In this document: piece after piece, positions 1 through 5,168 of the stretch
How the letters are laid out: every line of letters begins with the position of its first letter
Numbering within the stretch: the first letter of the stretch is position 1
Assembly: GCA_938004025.1 (NCBI GenBank)
Contig: CALKXC010000266.1
Coordinates: 1-5,168, forward strand
Reading direction: 5' to 3'
Source: an uncultured Leucothrix sp.
GTDB taxonomy: Bacteria; Pseudomonadota; Gammaproteobacteria; Thiotrichales; Thiotrichaceae
Length of the DNA: 5,168 nt
Made by a program: the position numbers and the translations under genes
Notes under the pieces: model-generated
Seen by the model: the letters and a program-made list of their open reading frames with translations, nothing else
Database searches by the model: none
Told to the model about the DNA's origin: nothing

Positions 1-1404
1 GCTCAACTTGTTGTGCTTGGTTCAGGTCCTGGTGGATACACCGCCGCCTTTCGAGCCGCTGATCTTGGCTTAAATGTTATTATGATCGAGCGCTATGAAA
101 GCATTGGCGGCGTTTGTTTAAATGTCGGCTGTATTCCTTCAAAAGCATTGCTTCACACCGCTGAAATAATGAATGAGGCCGCAGAGTTTGCTGAGCAAGG
201 CGTTACCTTTTCAAAACCAGTCGTTGACCTAGATAAGCTGCGTGAGCATAAAAACAGCGTTGTTAATAAGTTAACCGGTGGTTTAGTGGGTTTAGCAAAA
301 CAACGTAAAGTCACGATAGTTAAGGGCTTCGGTAAGTTTAGCTCGGCTAATAGCTTGGTCGTTACCGATGAAGATGGCTCGGCGCAAACGATTAGTTTTG
401 ATAATTGCATTATCGCTGCAGGCTCTCGTGTAACCAAGCTTCCCTTCATACCATGGGATGATCCACGCGTTATCGACTCAACTGGCGCATTAGAGCTTGC
501 TGAAATTCCAGAGCGTATGCTGATCGTTGGCGGTGGAATTATTGGTTTAGAAATGGCCACCGTTTATGACGCCCTCGGTGCAAAAATCACCGTGGTAGAA
601 TTGTCTCCTGGGTTAATACCTGGTCCAGATCGAGATCTGATTCGACCATTGGAAAAACGCATTAAAGCTAAATACGAAAATATTTATTTAAACACCAAAG
701 TCACCGCGATAGAGCCCACTGAAGCAGGCTTAGTGTGTCATTTTGAAGGGGATAAATCACCTGAAACTGAAACATTTGATCGAGTATTAGTGGCAATAGG
801 ACGTAGCCCGAACGGATTAGCTATTGATGCAGATAAGGCTGGCGTTGAAGTTGATCAGCGCGGTTTTATTAATGTCGACAACCAGATGCGCACGAATGTT
901 GATCATATTTTTGCCATTGGTGATATTGTCGGGCAACCGATGCTGGCTCACAAGGCAACTCATGAAGCAAAAGTTGCGGCAGAAGTCATTGCAGGGCATA
1001 AAGCTTACTTCGATGCCCGTACCATTCCATCGGTTGCTTACACTGATCCTGAGATTGCATGGATGGGTGAAAGCGAAGCGTCATGCAAAGAAAAAGGCAT
1101 TGAATACACCAAAGGCGTATTCCCTTGGGCGGCTAGTGGACGCTCCTTAAGTAGAAGTCGAAGCGAAGGATTAACTAAAGTTCTGTTTGACAAGGCTTCC
1201 GGTAAGCTTATAGGTTCAGGTATAGTGGGCTCAAATGCAGGCGAACTCATCGCTGAAGCAGTACTGGCTTTAGAAATGGGGGCTGACGCGCATGATATTG
1301 GTTTAACCATACATCCGCACCCTACTCTTTCAGAAACCCTTAACTTTGCTTCGGAAGTCGCTGAAGGTACCTGCACGGATATTTACGCACCTAAAAAAGG
1401 TTAA
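1..1404 (+). CDS. lpdA: Dihydrolipoyl dehydrogenase (E3 of 2-oxoacid dehydrogenases), 5' end missing
   Basis: This FAD enzyme reoxidises the dihydrolipoyl groups of pyruvate or 2-oxoglutarate dehydrogenase with NAD+ (EC 1.8.1.4), in the cytoplasm. The reading frame is open from base 1 (AQLVVLGSGPGG), so the GTG at 13 is an internal valine and not the start. Compared with E. coli LpdA as I remember it, about six residues are missing; a longer N-terminal lipoyl domain cannot be excluded. Numbering from the first codon, the FAD-binding GSGPGG is at 7-12 and the redox-active disulfide GGVCLNVGCIPSK has Cys39 and Cys44. The NAD-binding GGGIIG is at about 177-182 and the second FAD motif FAIGD ends near 308. 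The C-terminal dimer-interface motif HPHPTLSE carries the catalytic His440-Glu445 pair. The protein ends at a normal length for the family and the sequence follows E. coli LpdA throughout. aceE and aceF would be expected just upstream, but sucAB is possible. No terminator follows, and the next gene starts 5 nt after the stop. Confidence 0.97.
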   Translation, partial: AQLVVLGSGPGGYTAAFRAADLGLNVIMIERYESIGGVCLNVGCIPSKALLHTAEIMNEAAEFAEQGVTFSKPVVDLDKLREHKNSVVNKLTGGLVGLAKQRKVTIVKGFGKFSSANSLVVTDEDGSAQTISFDNCIIAAGSRVTKLPFIPWDDPRVIDSTGALELAEIPERMLIVGGGIIGLEMATVYDALGAKITVVELSPGLIPGPDRDLIRPLEKRIKAKYENIYLNTKVTAIEPTEAGLVCHFEGDKSPETETFDRVLVAIGRSPNGLAIDADKAGVEVDQRGFINVDNQMRTNVDHIFAIGDIVGQPMLAHKATHEAKVAAEVIAGHKAYFDARTIPSVAYTDPEIAWMGESEASCKEKGIEYTKGVFPWAASGRSLSRSRSEGLTKVLFDKASGKLIGSGIVGSNAGELIAEAVLALEMGADAHDIGLTIHPHPTLSETLNFASEVAEGTCTDIYAPKKG

Positions 1405-1409
1405 TTGCA

Positions 1410-1955
1410 ATGTATCAGCCGGATGAAGTTCTAAATTTTTGGTTTAGTGAGCCAATGAAATCTCATTGGTTCAACTCCACACCAGAAATTGATACCTTAA
1501 TTAAGGATAAATTTGAATTCCTCTGGCAGTACGCAGCAGATGACAACTTAGTGACATGGCAGGACACTCCAGAAGGATGTCTTGCCTTATGCATCGTGCT
1601 AGATCAATTCCCGCTAAATATGTTTCGCAATCAAGCAATCGCTTTTAGCACTGAACAGCATGCAGTTATGGTGGCGAAACATGCCATCATTGAAGATTTT
1701 GACCTGAAAATTGATAAGGAAAGGCTCTCTTTTCTCTTCATGCCCTTAATGCACAGTGAAAACATAGATGACCAAGATCTATGTGTTGCAAAATTTGAAG
1801 CAGCGGGTCTTGATGATAATGCTCGATTTGCCAACCACCATAGAGACATTATCAAAAGCTATGGGCGTTTTCCCCACAGGAATGAACCATTAGGCCGCGA
1901 AAGCAGTCCTGAAGAAATTGCCTATTTAAATTCTGAGGCAGCTTTTAAGGGATAA
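1410..1955 (+). CDS. DUF924 family protein (COG3803-like)
   Basis: This is a 181-residue soluble protein with no signal peptide or membrane segment. It has the recognisable DUF924 pattern from end to end: an N-terminal VLNFWFSEP with WF a few residues later, then a central LALCIVLDQFPLNMFR (about 59-73). FMPLMHSENIDDQD follows (about 110-123), and FANHHRDIIKSYGRFPHRN with LGRESSPEE forms the C-terminal block. The family is all-helical and TPR-like, widespread in proteobacteria, and its biochemical role is not established as far as I know. The ATG at 1410 is supported by an AAAAAGG Shine-Dalgarno sequence (1394-1400) inside the last lpdA codons and by the conserved VLxFWF motif starting at residue 7. 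The 5-nt gap after lpdA implies co-transcription. All conserved blocks and a normal length are present, so it looks intact. Confidence 0.93.
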   Translation: MYQPDEVLNFWFSEPMKSHWFNSTPEIDTLIKDKFEFLWQYAADDNLVTWQDTPEGCLALCIVLDQFPLNMFRNQAIAFSTEQHAVMVAKHAIIEDFDLKIDKERLSFLFMPLMHSENIDDQDLCVAKFEAAGLDDNARFANHHRDIIKSYGRFPHRNEPLGRESSPEEIAYLNSEAAFKG

Positions 1956-1965
1956 CCCCACTGCT

Positions 1966-2697
1966 ATGTCAGTACCTTTATTCAAGTATTTTCCTGAAAA
2001 TCACTCTGGCAGAGACTTTGTCATTGGTGATTTACATGGCATGTTTCATACCTTGGAAATCATGCTCGAGACGCTTGAATTTGATAAAAGTCAGGATCGC
2101 CTGTTTTCAGTTGGTGACTTAATCGATCGTGGCCCCCAATCCGATCGAGTCGTTGATTTTCTGAAACAGCCTTGGTTTCATGCTATCCAAGGAAATCATG
2201 AGCAATTACTTTTACAATCAATTAACTCCACATCAATATTTAAGGCATGGACGGAACGTGCTGGTGGGAAATGGTGGTTAAAGCTTAGCGACTCCGAAAG
2301 GATCAAAGTCCAAGAGATAATAATGAATCTGCCCATGGCTTTTGAGATCGCAACAGCAACTGGTCAGATAGGCATTGTCCATGCTGACATTCCCATTGGA
2401 CTGGGTTGGCAACGGTTTGTTAAAGGCTTGCAAAATGACCCCGAATTACAGCAACACGCCCAATGGTCGAGGATAAGGCACCGTTACATTACCGCCTCAG
2501 AAAGTGTTCCTAAAGTAGATGGGATAGATTTACTAGTGGTTGGCCATTCGATTGTTGACAAACCTTTGTTTGCTTCAAACTTATGTTACATTGACACAGG
2601 GGCAGCCTATACCGGCTATGGCATAGACTCCCGATTAACCGTGTTACAGATCCACCCTACAAGAAATGTTTTTCAGCAAAAGACAAGCCCTGACTAA
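1966..2697 (+). CDS. PPP-family metallophosphoesterase (PrpA/PrpB-like protein phosphatase)
   Basis: This is a 243-residue cytoplasmic calcineurin-like phosphoesterase. All metal-binding motifs of the PPP family are visible: GDLHG (21-25), GDLIDRG (50-56), GNHE (76-79), VHADIP (138-143) and GHS (193-195), followed by IDTGAAY (209-215). These give the Asp, His and Asn ligands of a two-metal (often Mn or Fe) site. The IDRGP form of motif II and the 243-residue length fit the bacterial Ser/Thr phosphatases PrpA/PrpB better than ApaH, the Ap4A hydrolase, which as I recall has a VARGP-like sequence there. The true substrate cannot be read from sequence. It starts 10 nt after the DUF924 stop, with a purine-rich AAGGGA (1947-1952) at a rather long 13-nt spacing, so translation may be coupled to the upstream gene. 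It ends 6 nt from the convergent iscR stop. Confidence 0.9.
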   Translation: MSVPLFKYFPENHSGRDFVIGDLHGMFHTLEIMLETLEFDKSQDRLFSVGDLIDRGPQSDRVVDFLKQPWFHAIQGNHEQLLLQSINSTSIFKAWTERAGGKWWLKLSDSERIKVQEIIMNLPMAFEIATATGQIGIVHADIPIGLGWQRFVKGLQNDPELQQHAQWSRIRHRYITASESVPKVDGIDLLVVGHSIVDKPLFASNLCYIDTGAAYTGYGIDSRLTVLQIHPTRNVFQQKTSPD

Positions 2698-2703
2698 CGA
2701 TTA

Positions 2704-3183
2704 TCAGGCATGCGCAACTGGCTGAAACATTCTGCTGATCTGACTGGATGTAGAGTTTTGCTGCACCGAAATTCGCCTCACTTCGGGCCGTTTTATAAAG
2801 TCAGCCAATGTAATCCCGTTTAGAAACTCATACAGCCTAAAACTCAAATCTTCCCAAAGCTTGTGTGTCATACAGCGGTCGCCTGCAAGACAATCTTCAG
2901 AGCCTTTACATTGCGTGCTGTCAATTGATTCGTCTACCGCCAATATAATCTGGGCAATACTAATCTTATCTGCTGGCTTGCCTAATCGGTAGCCTCCGCC
3001 AGGGCCGCGAACACCTTCAACAAGCCTAGCCTTTCTTAATTTAGAAAAAAGCTGTTCTAGGTATGAAAGCGATATGCCTTGCCATCCCGAAATGTCTGAC
3101 AAAGTCACAGGGCCATCACGATCGTTAACTGCTAAATCCATCATAGCAGTTACCGCGTATCTACCTTTTGTGGATAGTTTCAT
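2704..3183 (-). CDS. iscR: Rrf2-family Fe-S cluster-sensing transcription regulator IscR
   Basis: IscR carries a [2Fe-2S] cluster and controls Fe-S assembly genes, repressing or activating according to cluster occupancy. The 159-residue protein begins MKLSTKGRYAVTAMMDLA and has the winged-helix recognition region GISLSYLEQLFSKLRKARLV (37-56). Glu43, which in E. coli IscR discriminates between operator types, is kept. The wing GVRGPGGGYRLGK follows (57-69). The cluster ligands Cys92, Cys98, Cys104 and His107 have the E. coli spacing (C-x5-C-x5-C-x2-H), so this is IscR itself and not an NsrR or CymR-like relative. The C-terminal tail after about residue 135 is variable, as usual. The ATG at 3183 has a GTGAGG Shine-Dalgarno sequence (complement of 3192-3197). 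It is transcribed from the promoter at 3229-3256 and probably autoregulated. Unusually, no iscS/iscU/iscA follows, because the downstream neighbour is the convergent phosphatase gene. Confidence 0.95.
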   Translation of the reverse strand: MKLSTKGRYAVTAMMDLAVNDRDGPVTLSDISGWQGISLSYLEQLFSKLRKARLVEGVRGPGGGYRLGKPADKISIAQIILAVDESIDSTQCKGSEDCLAGDRCMTHKLWEDLSFRLYEFLNGITLADFIKRPEVRRISVQQNSTSSQISRMFQPVAHA

Positions 3184-3206
3184 GTCTCAAACCTCACTTA
3201 ACAATA

Positions 3207-3231
3207 ATTACCTACTAAGTTACTAGGTATT
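3207..3231 (-). promoter_or_regulatory. Putative second IscR-like operator, site B (-10 to about +15)
   Basis: This second 25-bp box covers part of the -10 and the expected transcription start. It scores about 16 of 25 against the same consensus, so it is weaker than site A. However, it shares the core ACTAAGTTACTRGGT with site A in the opposite orientation. The centres of the two boxes are 29 bp apart. That repetition, more than the consensus score, is the reason for calling it a binding site. Confidence 0.5.
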
Positions 3232-3253
3232 ATAAATAACCCAGTAACTTAGT
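3214..3253. repeat. 15-bp inverted repeat centred on the iscR -10
   Basis: The plus-strand arm ACTAAGTTACTAGGT (3214-3228) is matched by the minus-strand arm ACTAAGTTACTGGGT (complement of 3239-3253). There is one mismatch and a 10-bp spacer. The axis falls at 3233.5, at the upstream edge of the TATAAT element. It has no GC-rich stem and no T tract in a useful place, so it reads as a protein-binding double operator and not a terminator. Confidence 0.85.
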
Positions 3254-3256
3254 CAA
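3229..3256 (-). promoter_or_regulatory. iscR promoter (-35/-10)
   Basis: Read on the minus strand, TTGACT (complement of 3251-3256) and a perfect TATAAT (complement of 3229-3234) are separated by 16 bp. This is close to the sigma-70 consensus. Transcription would start near 3222, leaving a leader of about 39 nt before the iscR ATG. The bases just upstream (about 3261-3285) are very AT-rich, including an A5T4 run, and could act as an UP element. The -35 lies inside one IscR-like box and the -10 overlaps the edge of the second, so bound IscR would block RNA polymerase. Confidence 0.8.
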
Positions 3257-3260
3257 CCAT
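3236..3260 (-). promoter_or_regulatory. Putative type 1 IscR operator, site A (over -35)
   Basis: Compared by hand with the type 1 IscR consensus (two half sites around GACT and AGTC) as I remember it, this 25-bp segment matches at about 20 positions. The left half ATGGTTGACT is nearly ideal and the right half ACTGGGTTAT is weaker. It covers the -35 and spacer of the iscR promoter, as the known E. coli autoregulatory site does. IscR binding has not been shown; the assignment rests on sequence match and position. Confidence 0.65.
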
Positions 3261-3291
3261 TAAAAATTTTGTTAAGAATATTTAAGCGAAA

Positions 3292-3774
3292 TTAGAACTG
3301 ATGCCCCTGACGTTTAAGGTACTTAATCCATTTAAATAGAAATCGATTGGCTCGCCAATGGCACAATAATTGACTTTCGTCATTTAACGCCTTGATAGCC
3401 GCCTGCTCGCCAACAAACTTACAGCGGCAGCTAATGACATTAGCCTGCCGAGAATCATGGTAAATCTGGATTTGTAAATCAGGGCGAGGATCTTCATTAA
3501 CAGAGAAGTCATAAGTCAGCAGTAAAATACTCGTGTGATTGGATTGCTCAAGAACCTCTAAACGTAATGCAATACCGTTTGCTTGCTTTGAGGTGTAACA
3601 ACCTTTGAGGCTTTTAATGTCACCGCAAAGAAGCCTCAACTGCATATAGTTGACCTCATACATTTCCATTAAAGCAGCGAAGGAACGCGGCAACGGCGGA
3701 AATATAGCCTGCTCAATGTTTTTTAATAAAGCGATATCATGCGAATTTATTTTATTGGCCAGACTAGTTTGCAT
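3292..3774 (-). CDS. DUF1249 family protein, YqiB-like
   Basis: This is a 160-residue conserved protein of unknown function. It resembles E. coli YqiB (about 140 residues). Shared features are the block ALMEMYEVNYMQLRLL (34-49), the strand with IYHDSRQANVISC (104-116; YHD is typical of the family), and a C-terminal amphipathic block HWRANRFLFKWIKYLKRQGH (139-158). There is no signal peptide or membrane helix. The ATG at 3774 is the first one after an in-frame TAG about 15 nt upstream, but it lacks a clear Shine-Dalgarno sequence. It also gives an N-terminus some 20 or more residues longer than I expect for the family. The next in-frame ATG codons (residues 36 and 38) would cut into the conserved block, so 3774 is kept. 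In E. coli, yqiB sits near nudF and cpdA; here it precedes iscR by 108 nt and diverges from pgm. Whether it is transcribed into iscR is unknown. Confidence 0.82.
   Translation of the reverse strand: MQTSLANKINSHDIALLKNIEQAIFPPLPRSFAALMEMYEVNYMQLRLLCGDIKSLKGCYTSKQANGIALRLEVLEQSNHTSILLLTYDFSVNEDPRPDLQIQIYHDSRQANVISCRCKFVGEQAAIKALNDESQLLCHWRANRFLFKWIKYLKRQGHQF

Positions 3775-5168
<1,394 letters not shown>

Noticed and set aside
13..15. GTG as the start codon of lpdA
   Set aside because: The frame is open upstream to base 1 and encodes the conserved strand before the FAD-binding glycines, so the real start is outside the window.
153..560. 135-codon open frame on the minus strand inside lpdA
   Set aside because: It lies wholly antisense to a clearly conserved FAD enzyme, and its translation is low-complexity and resembles no family I know.
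824..1150. 108-codon plus-strand open frame in another frame of lpdA
   Set aside because: It overlaps conserved lpdA coding sequence in an alternative frame and its product shows no domain.
1038..1376. 112-codon open frame on the minus strand inside lpdA
   Set aside because: It is antisense to the conserved dimer-interface domain of LpdA and has no recognisable motif.
1966..2697. ApaH (diadenosine tetraphosphatase)
   Set aside because: The IDRGP sequence of motif II and the VHADIP block fit PrpA/PrpB-type phosphatases better than ApaH.
3214..3253. Inverted repeat as a terminator of the DUF1249 gene
   Set aside because: The stem is AT-rich and contains the iscR promoter elements; an operator explains it better.

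Overview
The window looks like ordinary chromosomal sequence from a gammaproteobacterium with moderate GC (low-to-mid 40s by eye). The lipoamide dehydrogenase is of the E. coli LpdA type. IscR has the gammaproteobacterial cysteine and histidine spacing, and a YqiB-like DUF1249 protein is present. I cannot name the genus. I see no phage, IS, CRISPR, tRNA or rRNA sequence, and six genes fill almost all of the window.

Layout. Bases 1-2697 hold a tightly packed plus-strand cluster. It starts with lpdA, whose first few codons lie before the window, then a DUF924 protein after a 5-nt gap, then a PPP-family metallophosphoesterase after a 10-nt gap. This is probably the tail of a pyruvate (or 2-oxoglutarate) dehydrogenase operon that has picked up two accessory genes. 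Bases 2704-3774 hold two minus-strand genes. iscR converges on the phosphatase with only 6 nt between stop codons, and a DUF1249 (yqiB-like) gene lies upstream of it. From 3876 to the right edge runs a plus-strand phosphoglucomutase of the PGM1 (eukaryote-like) type, cut off by the window end after 431 codons.

The most structured non-coding DNA is the iscR promoter (about 3207-3260). It has a near-consensus -35/-10 pair. Two IscR-like boxes face each other as a 15-bp inverted repeat with one mismatch, centred on the -10 element. This suggests autorepression by IscR carrying an Fe-S cluster. The iscR gene is not followed by iscS, iscU, iscA or other isc genes, because the next gene is convergent. 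It is therefore a stand-alone iscR whose targets must lie elsewhere.

Together the genes cover central carbon metabolism (LpdA, Pgm), Fe-S homeostasis control (IscR) and three conserved proteins of poorly known role. I found no convincing sign of a new multi-gene system. The best leads are the iscR operator geometry, the separation of iscR from isc genes, and the lpdA-DUF924-phosphatase gene order.
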